A stretch of 64,000 bases of DNA from Bradymonas sediminis. GTDB taxonomy: Bacteria > Myxococcota_A > Bradymonadia > Bradymonadales > Bradymonadaceae. The stretch spans positions 720,001-784,000 of the forward strand of contig NZ_CP030032.1 of assembly GCF_003258315.1 (NCBI RefSeq). The letters run 5' to 3'. The notes beneath the pieces were generated by a model. The model saw only the letters and a list, made by a program, of their open reading frames with translations, had not been told where the DNA came from and did not search any database. This document shows, piece after piece, positions 1 to 7,750 of the stretch (position 1 is its first letter; every line of letters starts with the position of its first letter). The position numbers and the translations under genes were made by a program.

Positions 1-74
1 AGGTTTGCCTCTGCCCGCCCAACATCTTCGGTGGATGTGCAGCCCAGAATTATTCGGCTCTCTTTACCATATTC

Positions 75-103
75 TTGACGCTTTCCAAGCACGTTGTTAA
101 AGC
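75..103 (+). promoter_or_regulatory. Possible sigma70 promoter of the dehydrogenase-hyuAB operon
   Basis: TTGACG at 75-80 resembles a -35 box. A 17-nt spacer leads to TAAAGC at 98-103, a poor -10. It lies about 60 nt before the chosen ATG at 165. Pattern-based only; the -10 is weak. Confidence 0.3.
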
Positions 104-114
104 AATCAGCCCGC

Positions 115-131
115 CCGGTCTATTAGACCGG
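115..131 (+). promoter_or_regulatory. Small perfect hairpin/operator-like palindrome in the leader
   Basis: CCGGTCT (115-121) pairs perfectly with AGACCGG (125-131) around a 3-nt loop and is followed by six A residues. It sits between the possible promoter and the ATG at 165, so it could be an operator or leader hairpin. It is short (7 bp) and its function is unknown. Confidence 0.35.
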
Positions 132-164
132 AAAAAACCTCCCCAGACTAGTAGGATTCCGAGG

Positions 165-1520
165 ATGCCAAGCGACACGAACAATCGCGATGAAAAAGCG
201 GTCCAGTTCGCCCAGAAGATGGAAAGTTCATTGGACGCAACGCTCTCTGGCGCCACCGATGCAGGGGATGCCGGCTTCTATCGCACCCATCGCGCCCAGA
301 TGCAGAAGGCGATGGAACATCTGGACGTGGCCCCTCATGTGCGGGCGATATTGGCGGAGCCAAGAAATGAGCTGATCGTGAATTTCCCGGTCCGCATGGA
401 TAATGGGGAATATAAATTATTCACCGGCTACCGCATTCAGCACAATAATATGCTGGGGCCCTATAAAGGCGGGCTGCGTTTTCATCCCGAGGTGACCCTT
501 GAAGAGGTCAAGGCCCTCGCCTCGGTGATGACGGTGAAATGTGCGCTGGTTCAGGTGCCCTTTGGCGGCGCCAAGGGCGGGATTAGCATGTCGCCGGGGG
601 ACTATTCGCGCGATGAGTTGGAGCGGATCTCGCGGCGCTTTGTCCACGACCTGGGCAATAATATCGGGCCCGAATACGATATTCCGGCCCCGGATGTGGG
701 CACCAATAGCCAGATTATGGTCTGGATGATGGACACCTACCTCAACACCCATAGCCGCAAGGATAAGAACGCGCATAAAGGGGTGGTGACCGGAAAGACG
801 CTGTCTTCCGGCGGCAGCCGCGGGCGCAGCAAGGCGACCGGGCAGGGCGCGGTCTATTGCATTCAGGAGTGGGCCAGCGAGCATAATGTGCGCCTGGAAG
901 GGTGCCGCTATATCGTGCAGGGCTTTGGCAACGTCGGCAGCAAGACCGCGATTTTGTTGGAGAAATTGGGCGCGAAACTCGTCGGCGTCCAAGACCACAC
1001 CGGCAGCATCGCCTTCGCCGACGGGATCTCGGCCTCCGGGCTGGCAGAGTATGTCGCCGAGCACCGCGGCGTCGCCGGGTTCGCGGGCGCCCAGCCCATC
1101 GACAATGACGCATTCTGGGATCTCGACTGCGAAATCTGCATCCCGGCCGCCCTGGAGGCCCAGATCAACTCCGCGGTCGCCCGCAGGCTCAGGTGTAAAT
1201 TGGTGGTCGAGGGCGCGAACGGCCCGACCACCCTGGGCGGCGAGGCCGTGCTGCAGGAGCGTGGCGTCGAGGTCATCCCCGACCTGATGGCCAACGCCGG
1301 CGGCGTGGTGGTCAGCTATTTCGAGTGGCTCCAGAATAAGCGCACCGAATCCTGGCCGCTCGAAAAGGTCGACGCACGCCTGGGCCAGATGATGCGCCAG
1401 GCCTATAAGGAGATGCGCACCTTCGCGATTGAGCGAGGTGTTGATAATCGCACGGCTGCGCTGGCGGTCGCGATTCAGCGAATTAACCAGGTCTATTTGG
1501 AGCGTGGAATCTTCCCGTGA
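165..1520 (+). CDS. Glu/Leu/Phe/Val dehydrogenase family (probable glutamate dehydrogenase)
   Basis: Probable NAD(P)-dependent oxidative deamination of glutamate to 2-oxoglutarate and ammonia in the cytoplasm. The sequence has the family landmarks in order: GPYKGGLRFHP and PFGGAKGG (substrate site with the conserved Lys residues), PAPDVGTN, the glycine-rich VQGFGNVGS Rossmann motif, EGANGPTT and NAGGVVVSYFEW near the C-terminus. The open frame extends upstream to a TTG at 75, but the ATG at 165 has AGGA about 8 nt ahead and gives 451 aa, close to family length, so I prefer it. The stop overlaps the GTG start of hyuA by 4 nt, indicating co-translation with a 5-oxoprolinase-type enzyme. Leucine or phenylalanine specificity cannot be excluded from motifs alone. 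Confidence 0.93.
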   Translation: MPSDTNNRDEKAVQFAQKMESSLDATLSGATDAGDAGFYRTHRAQMQKAMEHLDVAPHVRAILAEPRNELIVNFPVRMDNGEYKLFTGYRIQHNNMLGPYKGGLRFHPEVTLEEVKALASVMTVKCALVQVPFGGAKGGISMSPGDYSRDELERISRRFVHDLGNNIGPEYDIPAPDVGTNSQIMVWMMDTYLNTHSRKDKNAHKGVVTGKTLSSGGSRGRSKATGQGAVYCIQEWASEHNVRLEGCRYIVQGFGNVGSKTAILLEKLGAKLVGVQDHTGSIAFADGISASGLAEYVAEHRGVAGFAGAQPIDNDAFWDLDCEICIPAALEAQINSAVARRLRCKLVVEGANGPTTLGGEAVLQERGVEVIPDLMANAGGVVVSYFEWLQNKRTESWPLEKVDARLGQMMRQAYKEMRTFAIERGVDNRTAALAVAIQRINQVYLERGIFP

Positions 1521-3646
1521 ATAACCCGACTACACCCAAGCCGCAGCCTACTCCCACCGCCCAAGACTCCCCCGGCGACCGGCGCCAGGTCGCGGGTGTA
1601 GACACCGGGGGCACCTTCAGCGATATCATTCTGCGCGAGGACGCCCCCGACGGCTCCAGCCGGGTGGTGATTCACAAGACACTCTCCACCCCGGAAGACC
1701 CCTCTCGAGCCATCGCCCAGGGGATTGCGCACGCCGCCGCCGACCTTAAACCGGCGGCGTCGCTGCATCTAATCCACGGCACCACGGTCGCCACCAACGC
1801 CTTGCTGGAGCGCCGCGGCGCGCGCGTCGCGCTGGTGACCACCGCGGGGTTTGAAGACCTGCTGGAGCTGCGCCGCCAGGACCGCCCCGAGCTCTATAAT
1901 TTTCAGATCAAGCGCGAGCCTCCGCTGGTCGCCGCGCCCCAATGCTTCGGGCTGCGCGAGCGCATGGCCTATGACGGCGAGGTCTTGGGCGCATTAGAAG
2001 ATGCCGAGATTGAGCGAGTCCTCGACGCGCTGGAGGTTGGCTGCGACGGCGCGCCGTTTGAGGCGGTGAGCGTCTGCCTGCTGCACGCCTACGCGAACCC
2101 CGCCCATGAGCAGCGCCTCGGGCGCGCCATCGCGGCGAGGTTCCCGAAGATGCATCTTTCGCTAAGCCACGAGGTTCTCCCCGAATTTCGTGAATATGAG
2201 CGCGCCTCGACGACCACGATTAACGCCTATGTTGGGCCGGTGATGGCGCGCTATCTGCACGCCCTGGAGGGGCGCGTGGCGGCCGAGCGCATCGAGATTT
2301 TGCAATCCAGCGGCGGGCGTTGCGAGTTGGAGTTTGCGGCGCGATTCCCGGTTAATACCGTTCTTTCGGGGCCGGCTGGTGGTGTCGTCGGGGCGTTTGC
2401 CGCGGCCGAAGAGGTCGGCATGGAGCGCATCATCACCTTTGATATGGGCGGCACGTCGAGCGATATCAGCCTATGCGACGCCGAGGTTCCGCTGAGCGCC
2501 CACGCCGAGATTGGCGAACTCCCGGTGGACGTGGCGACCCTGGATGTTCGAACGGTGGGCGCGGGCGGGGGCTCCATCGCCTGGGTCGACGCGGGCGGGG
2601 CGCTCAGGGTTGGGCCGCGCAGCGCCGGCGCGCTGCCGGGGCCGGCTTGCTACGGGCGAGGCGGCGTCGAGCCGACGGTAACCGACGCGCATGTCTATTT
2701 GGGGCGCGTGCGCCCGGAGCGTTTTCTGGGCGGCGAGATGACGCTGCAGGCCGAGGCCTCGCGGGTGGCGATTGAGAAGTTGGCCGCCGAGCTTGGGCTC
2801 GAGGCCGAGGCGGTCGCCCAGGGCATCTTGGAGGTCGCCGACGCCAATATGGTGCGGGCGATGAAGGTGATTTCGCTCGAGCAGGGCCACGACCCGCGCG
2901 ACTTCGCGCTGGTCGCCTTTGGCGGCGCGGGCGGGCTGCACGCCTGCCGTTTGGCCGAGAAGATCGACATCTCGACCGTGCTGATTCCGCGCAATCCGGG
3001 GCTATTGTCGGCCCAGGGCATGCTCAACGCCGACGCCCAGCGCCTCTATAGCGAGACCTTCTTGCGCCCCCTGGCCGAGCTTCTTCGCGAAGACGACGCC
3101 TCGCCAAACTCACTGCGCGCAGCGGTCACCGCGCTCAGCCAGCGCGCGCGCCAAGACCTGCTCGGCCCCGGCGCGGTTGAGGACGCATCGCTGCGCTACG
3201 AGTACTCCCTCGATTTACGCTATGAGGCGCAGAGTTTTGAGCTCAATATTGCGCTCCCAGGGGCGCTCGATTCGGGCGAATTGCAAGACCCGAGCGAAGA
3301 CTTCGAGCGCCAGCACGAGCGCCTCTACGGATACCGCGCGCCCGGGCGCGCCATCGAAGTCGTGGCGCTGCGGCTGCGCGCGTTCATCCCCGTTGAGCGC
3401 GTTGCTTCGGCGCAGCCTGCGCGCGCGAGCGCGGCTGCCGCATTTCCCTGGGAAGACATCCGCGTCGGCTTTCGCCAGGGCCGCCTCTCGGCGAAGCTCA
3501 TCGCCCGAGACGACCTCGCCGAAGGCTGCGAATTCGACGGCCCCGCGGTCATCAGCGAATATAGCGGCACGACCGTGGTCGAGCCCGGCTGGAGCGTTCG
3601 TGTGAGCCAGTCACACCTCATCCTGACGCGCCCGGATGCCCCGTAA
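1517..3646 (+). CDS. hyuA: HyuA: hydantoinase A / 5-oxoprolinase subunit A family
   Basis: ATP-dependent ring-opening amidohydrolase subunit (709 aa) of the hydantoinase/oxoprolinase family. The N-terminus carries the ATPase-fold signature GVDTGGTFSDI, then the family motif HGTTVATNALLERRGA, and a mid-protein second phosphate-binding motif FDMGGTSSDISL. The GTG start is set by a 4-nt overlap (GTGA) with the preceding dehydrogenase stop, and the stop lies inside the start of hyuB. The A and B subunits normally act together. In bacteria such pairs can be 5-oxoprolinase, N-methylhydantoinase or, with a third subunit, acetone/acetophenone carboxylase; no third subunit is present. The glutamate-dehydrogenase neighbour argues for 5-oxoproline hydrolysis to glutamate (inference). 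Confidence 0.93.
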   Translation: MNNPTTPKPQPTPTAQDSPGDRRQVAGVDTGGTFSDIILREDAPDGSSRVVIHKTLSTPEDPSRAIAQGIAHAAADLKPAASLHLIHGTTVATNALLERRGARVALVTTAGFEDLLELRRQDRPELYNFQIKREPPLVAAPQCFGLRERMAYDGEVLGALEDAEIERVLDALEVGCDGAPFEAVSVCLLHAYANPAHEQRLGRAIAARFPKMHLSLSHEVLPEFREYERASTTTINAYVGPVMARYLHALEGRVAAERIEILQSSGGRCELEFAARFPVNTVLSGPAGGVVGAFAAAEEVGMERIITFDMGGTSSDISLCDAEVPLSAHAEIGELPVDVATLDVRTVGAGGGSIAWVDAGGALRVGPRSAGALPGPACYGRGGVEPTVTDAHVYLGRVRPERFLGGEMTLQAEASRVAIEKLAAELGLEAEAVAQGILEVADANMVRAMKVISLEQGHDPRDFALVAFGGAGGLHACRLAEKIDISTVLIPRNPGLLSAQGMLNADAQRLYSETFLRPLAELLREDDASPNSLRAAVTALSQRARQDLLGPGAVEDASLRYEYSLDLRYEAQSFELNIALPGALDSGELQDPSEDFERQHERLYGYRAPGRAIEVVALRLRAFIPVERVASAQPARASAAAAFPWEDIRVGFRQGRLSAKLIARDDLAEGCEFDGPAVISEYSGTTVVEPGWSVRVSQSHLILTRPDAP

Positions 3647-5237
3647 ATCATCTTTGGATGCCTCTATGAACGCCATCGAACTCGAGATCTTTCGCCACCT
3701 CTTCGCCTCCATCGCCGAGGAAATGGGCGCGACGCTGATGCGCTCGGCCTACTCTCCGAATATTAAGGAGCGCCGCGACTTCTCCTGCGCGATCTTTGAC
3801 GCAGCCGGCGAGATGGTCGCGCAGGCCGCGCATATTCCGGTGCATCTGGGCTCCACGCCGCTGTCCGTGCGCGCGGCGATCGACGCCATTAAGATGACCC
3901 CAAAGATGCATGTCGTGCTCAATGATCCCTTCGCGGGCGGCACGCATCTGCCTGATATCACGATGGTTTCTCCGGTTTTCGATGCGGCTGGCGAGGTGCG
4001 CTTTTATGTGGCAAACCGCGCGCATCACGCCGATGTGGGCGGCATCAGTCCGGGGAGCCTGGGGCTCTCAAAGTCGATTGACGAGGAGGGCATACGCATC
4101 TCGCCGACTGCCTGGAGTGAGGCCCTGGAGGACGAGATTGCCGCGGCCAGTCGCACGCCTCAGGAGCGTCGGGGCGACCTGCGGGCGCAGATAGCGGCCA
4201 ATCGTCGCGGCCGCCAACGCCTCCAGGAACAGCTCGCTCGCCAGCCCGAAAAGGTGCTCGCCGCTTGCGCCGATTTGCAGGATTATAGCGAGCGATTTAT
4301 GCGCCGGATTATCGCGCAGATGCCCGACGGTCAGTGGGAATTCGAGGATTTTCTCGACGACGATGGGATGGGCAATGGGCCGCTGAAGATTCGCTGCACG
4401 CTCACGATTTCGGGGGACGCGGCGAGCGTTGATTTCCGCGGCACCGACGCCCAGACCGCCGGCCCGCTCAACGTCCCGCGGGCGGTGACGCTCTCGGCGG
4501 TGCTCTATGTGTTTCGCTGCCTCGCGCCGCCCGAGTTGCCCTCAAATGGCGGTTATATGCGCTGCGTGAAGTTGATGACGGAGCCCGGGAGCCTGGTCGA
4601 CGCCCAATATCCGGCGGCGGTCGCGGCGGGCAATGTCGAGACCAGCCAGCGCATCACCGATGTGGTGATCGGCGCGTTCTCCAAGGCCATTCCGGGCCAG
4701 GTGCCGGCGGCGTCCTGCGGGTCGATGAATAATATTTTGATCGGTGGCGCCGACCCTCGCCGCGTCGCGGGCGGCTCCGCGATCGATGCGGACTTCGCCT
4801 ATTATGAGACCATCGGCGGAGGCAGCGGTGCGTGCCCGGGCGTCGACGGTCAGGGTTATGCCGGCGAAAGCGCGGTGCAAACCCATATGACCAATACGCT
4901 CAACACGCCGGTGGAGGCGCTGGAGCATGCGTATCCGTTCCGGGTCGCCGAGTATCGTGTGCGACGTGGGTCGGGCGGGCAGGGGGCGTTTCGCGGCGGC
5001 GACGGCGTCGTGCGCGCCTACGAATTCGACGCGCCAGCGACCGTCACCCTGATGACGGAGCGGCGCGACCGCGCACCCTGGGGTTTGGAGGGCGGTGAAG
5101 ACGCGAAGGTCGGCGAGAACCTCCTGGTGCGCGATGGCGTCACCCGCCAACTTCCCAATAAATGCACGGTCGAGGTGCAGGCCGGAGACCGCGTGATCAT
5201 AAAAACGCCCGGCGGTGCGGGCGCCGGGCGTTTCTAA
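3636..5237 (+). CDS. hyuB: HyuB: hydantoinase B / 5-oxoprolinase subunit B family
   Basis: Partner subunit of HyuA (533 aa). Family features are the N-terminal NAIELEIFRHLFASIAEEMG block, SPNIKERRDFSCAIFD, the HxxDVGG-type stretch HHADVGGISPGS, and the glycine-rich C-terminal tail KTPGGAGAGRF. The ATG at 3636 overlaps hyuA by 11 nt. A second in-frame ATG at 3666 starts exactly at the conserved NAIELE block and is an alternative. Together with HyuA it would form the ATP-dependent amidohydrolase, and it closes the three-gene operon. The last codons also form the stem of an intrinsic terminator. Confidence 0.92.
   Translation: MPRKSSLDASMNAIELEIFRHLFASIAEEMGATLMRSAYSPNIKERRDFSCAIFDAAGEMVAQAAHIPVHLGSTPLSVRAAIDAIKMTPKMHVVLNDPFAGGTHLPDITMVSPVFDAAGEVRFYVANRAHHADVGGISPGSLGLSKSIDEEGIRISPTAWSEALEDEIAAASRTPQERRGDLRAQIAANRRGRQRLQEQLARQPEKVLAACADLQDYSERFMRRIIAQMPDGQWEFEDFLDDDGMGNGPLKIRCTLTISGDAASVDFRGTDAQTAGPLNVPRAVTLSAVLYVFRCLAPPELPSNGGYMRCVKLMTEPGSLVDAQYPAAVAAGNVETSQRITDVVIGAFSKAIPGQVPAASCGSMNNILIGGADPRRVAGGSAIDADFAYYETIGGGSGACPGVDGQGYAGESAVQTHMTNTLNTPVEALEHAYPFRVAEYRVRRGSGGQGAFRGGDGVVRAYEFDAPATVTLMTERRDRAPWGLEGGEDAKVGENLLVRDGVTRQLPNKCTVEVQAGDRVIIKTPGGAGAGRF
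5204..5234 (+). terminator. Intrinsic terminator overlapping the hyuB 3' end
   Basis: AACGCCCGGC (5204-5213) pairs with GCCGGGCGTT (5223-5232), followed by TTCT. The hairpin is inside the hyuB reading frame; the TAA is at 5235-5237. It separates the operon from the convergent AgmX-like gene. Confidence 0.75.
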
Positions 5238-5273
5238 AATATTGGGGCGAAAACTCGCGCAGCTTAGGCTGCG

Positions 5274-5900
5274 TTAGATCTTCGGCTCGAAGGTATAGGG
5301 CTTGTTCACCAGCACCGTGCCGCCTTGCGGGGCCGGGAACAGCCACTTCTTGCTGGTGATTTCCATGCAATTCAGCACGGTCTTGCTCTTAAGCTGGCTG
5401 CTGCGCGCGCGGGTCATGACCGGGGCCCCACCGTCGCCGATTCGCACCGTCAGGGTGACCTTGCCGCGAAGTTCGGGGTCGGATTTCAGCGCGCGCTCAT
5501 AGCATGCCTGCAGCTCGCCGTGGCGGGCGTTGAAGACGCGTCGCACGCCGGAGCCGTCGATGGTTCCCAGGTCCGTGGCCTTCGGCGCGCGTTTGACCGA
5601 GGGGGCTTTGATATTTTTCTTATTAAGACCTTCGATCTCCGAGGCGAAGAAGCGCGCCGCGGTCATCCGGTCAAAGCCAGCCTGAGAGCCGAGCTCTTTG
5701 GCCTGCTTGCGGGCTTCTTCGAGCAGCTTTGCTGCCTCTTCTGCGGCCGTGTCGGGCTCAGCCGTCGCGGCGCCCGTGTCAGGAGTTTGCGGCAAATTCT
5801 CCGGCTCGGTGCTTCCGCACGAGCCGCATGAGCCGCAGGATGCTGACAGAAGAGTGATGAGCGCAAAGCCAATGAGCAAAGGGCGTGACAGATATTTCAT
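5274..5900 (-). CDS. Lipoprotein with AgmX/PglI-type C-terminal domain
   Basis: Predicted 208-aa lipoprotein. The start was moved to the ATG at 5900 because it begins a lipoprotein signal (MKYLSRPLL..., lipobox LSASC with Cys22). After the lipid Cys comes a CGSCGSCGS tandem, then a Thr/Ala/Glu-rich linker (30-55), a Lys/Glu helical segment, and a C-terminal ~95-aa domain with the pattern ARHGELQACYERALKSDP, KVTLTVRIGDGG and a closing FPAP element. That domain is typical of AgmX/PglI and energy-transducer-like proteins of Myxococcota, where it is often linked to motility or envelope complexes. The function here is not known. It is convergent with hyuB. Confidence 0.8.
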   Translation of the reverse strand: MKYLSRPLLIGFALITLLSASCGSCGSCGSTEPENLPQTPDTGAATAEPDTAAEEAAKLLEEARKQAKELGSQAGFDRMTAARFFASEIEGLNKKNIKAPSVKRAPKATDLGTIDGSGVRRVFNARHGELQACYERALKSDPELRGKVTLTVRIGDGGAPVMTRARSSQLKSKTVLNCMEITSKKWLFPAPQGGTVLVNKPYTFEPKI

Positions 5901-6179
5901 GAGATAAATCGACGTTGCAGCGTGTGTTATAAGGGCTTCCAAACGAATCGGAACAGGTAAAACCCCTGATCGCATCAGCCTGGGAGCAATCGAGTGCCCC
6001 TGAGTTGGAAGATGGCGAAGGTGGAGAACGCGTTGAGCGCTCGCCGGACAGTAGCACGCTCCGGAGTTGAACCGCAAGTTTTGAAAAAATCAATTCCCTG
6101 TGGCTCCAATGCTTGTGGAGAACAGCGCTTTTCTCTACAGTTTTCCGGTCTTCATCACTTCAACTAATAAGGTGTTATC

Positions 6180-6884
6180 ATGAGACTGCGCTTTCGGTTT
6201 CTACCTCTTCTGCTTGTTTTTGTGGCCGCGTTCTTCTTCGCCGGGTGCGTCAATGTCGTGGGCGGCGGCGCGGGTCTAAGCCTGATTGTGTTTTTGGTGG
6301 TCGCGTTGGGCATGGGGGTGGTCGCCTGCTCGGGCGATGACGCGAGCTCAAATAATACCACGGGCGGTTGGGATGTTGGCACCAGGGATATCGGCACTGG
6401 CGACACCAGCGGTCCGAGGGATGTCAAAAAAATCCCCGACACTGAGCAACCCGACGTTGAGGACGAAGACGCGGGGCATTGGGAGCCTTGCTGCAACGAT
6501 GGCGTGGTGGAGTCCTGCTATTGTCCCGCGAATACGGCGTGTAATTACGGGATGTTCGAGACCTGCGATGACGGCTCCTGCTCCTATGGGATCGAAGGCT
6601 GCGCAGACAGCGACGCGGGCAGCGTCGATGCCGGTGAGCCCGATATTGGCGAGCCCGACGCGGGTGAGCCGGACGTCATCGAGCCAGACGCTGGCGAACC
6701 GGATGTCGAAGACCCGGACGCCGGCGAGCCCGGCACCTGGGAGGCGTGCTGCAAAGATGGCGTCGTCGATAGTTGCTTTTGCCCCGCCGGGATGGCCTGC
6801 AACTATGGCATGTTCCAGGATTGTGGCGAGGGGACGTGCGTCTTTGGCGGCGGCACATGCCCCGATGATGGGGAGGGACTTTAA
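6180..6884 (+). CDS. Secreted/lipoprotein with two identical-spacing 8-Cys modules
   Basis: No recognised family; 234 aa. The N-terminus has two consecutive hydrophobic stretches, each ending in a lipobox-like Cys: LPLLLVFVAAFFFAGC (Cys23) and LIVFLVVALGMGVVAC (Cys50, followed by SGDD as in many myxobacterial lipoproteins). Two Cys-rich modules follow, at residues 101-141 and 187-227. Cysteines are at 104,105,113,115,121,129,134,141 and 190,191,199,201,207,215,220,227, so the spacing is identical. Both carry the core CC-DGVV-SC-CPA-ACNYGMF. Between them lies an acidic repeat of AGEPD-type units (145-185). The ATG has AAGGTG upstream. Presumably a disulfide-stabilised surface or periplasmic protein; its role is unknown. 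It is followed after 3 nt by a ferritin-like gene. Confidence 0.75.
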   Translation: MRLRFRFLPLLLVFVAAFFFAGCVNVVGGGAGLSLIVFLVVALGMGVVACSGDDASSNNTTGGWDVGTRDIGTGDTSGPRDVKKIPDTEQPDVEDEDAGHWEPCCNDGVVESCYCPANTACNYGMFETCDDGSCSYGIEGCADSDAGSVDAGEPDIGEPDAGEPDVIEPDAGEPDVEDPDAGEPGTWEACCKDGVVDSCFCPAGMACNYGMFQDCGEGTCVFGGGTCPDDGEGL

Positions 6885-6887
6885 GCG

Positions 6888-7688
6888 ATGAGTCATAAAG
6901 CAAGCTTTGCAGGCGGTATTTTCGGCGAGTTTCACGAAGAATTGATGGGCGTGGCGATCGACTTTTCGGCCTTCGACCCGACTCCGTTCGACAACGAGCT
7001 TTTGGTTGAGGCGCGCCATACCTGGCTGGACCGATTTCAGACCGAGTTTCGCTCCACCCAGATCATGACGCGATTTATGACCGAGGTGCTCGGCGCGGGC
7101 GACCCGATCGACATCTACGCCGGCGGCGTGGACCTGATCGGCGACGAGGTGCGCCACGCGGCGCTCTGCGCGGGCATGTGCCGCGCGCTTGGAATTCAAC
7201 CCGTCTTCCCCAACCCCGTCACCCTCGATGACCCGCCGCAGTTTCTCGCCGCGTCGATGGGGGAGCGCGCGCTGCACACCGCGATCACGATGGTGGCGAT
7301 CAACGAGACCCTCTCCTACGGGTATATCACCGACCTGCGGGAGCGCTGCGAGCAGCCCACGGTGCGCGCGGTGCTCGACGCCACGGTCGAGGACGAGGAG
7401 GGCCATCAGGACTTCGGCTGGGTCTATATCGAGAAGTCACTAAAGCGCTTTCCGGAGTCGACGCTGCCGTCCTGGCGCCACCTGGTTGGCCTGACGCTGA
7501 AGACGCATTTCGACGTGATGAACCCGATCCTTGCCGATATGTCACCGGAGCAAAAACGCCTGGACGCCTGGCCTGATCATGAGCGTATCCCGCTCGGGCT
7601 TTTTAGCCGGCAGCGCCAGGCCCTGGTCTTCGACAAGACCTTCCGCGAGGTCGCGGAGCCGAAGCTAAAGCGCCTCGAACTTCTTTAA
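6888..7688 (+). CDS. Ferritin-like di-iron protein, unknown function
   Basis: A 266-aa, mostly helical protein with a likely four-helix-bundle carboxylate-bridged di-iron site. Candidate ligands are Glu54, Glu87xxHis90 (DEVRH), Glu140 (INET) and Glu170xxHis173 (DEEGH), the spacing seen in ferritin-like oxygenases/oxidases rather than Dps. There is no signal peptide, so it is cytoplasmic. GGAGG lies 8-10 nt before the ATG, and only 3 nt separate it from the twin-Cys lipoprotein gene, implying co-transcription. Possible roles include an oxidase or oxygenase, or a metal-storage function; the substrate is not predictable. A 10-bp hairpin follows the stop. Confidence 0.75.
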   Translation: MSHKASFAGGIFGEFHEELMGVAIDFSAFDPTPFDNELLVEARHTWLDRFQTEFRSTQIMTRFMTEVLGAGDPIDIYAGGVDLIGDEVRHAALCAGMCRALGIQPVFPNPVTLDDPPQFLAASMGERALHTAITMVAINETLSYGYITDLRERCEQPTVRAVLDATVEDEEGHQDFGWVYIEKSLKRFPESTLPSWRHLVGLTLKTHFDVMNPILADMSPEQKRLDAWPDHERIPLGLFSRQRQALVFDKTFREVAEPKLKRLELL

Positions 7689-7694
7689 CAAATG

Positions 7695-7719
7695 TGCCGA
7701 CGGGCCGCGCCCGTCGGCA
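7695..7719 (+). terminator. Hairpin after the ferritin-like gene
   Basis: TGCCGACGGG (7695-7704) pairs perfectly with CCCGTCGGCA (7710-7719) around a 5-nt loop. No U tract follows, so it may be a weak terminator or mRNA 3' stabiliser. Confidence 0.5.
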
Positions 7720-7750
7720 TCACTGCTGAATCCCTATAAAATATTCCTAT

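Noticed and set aside
75-164. N-terminal extension of the dehydrogenase from TTG 75
   Set aside because: It overlaps the likely promoter and the leader palindrome, and the family N-terminus with a Shine-Dalgarno starts at 165.
6600-6735. Short DNA repeat (GAGCCCGACGCGGG-type) as a microsatellite
   Set aside because: It is the in-frame coding of the AGEPD peptide linker; units are imperfect and vary in length.
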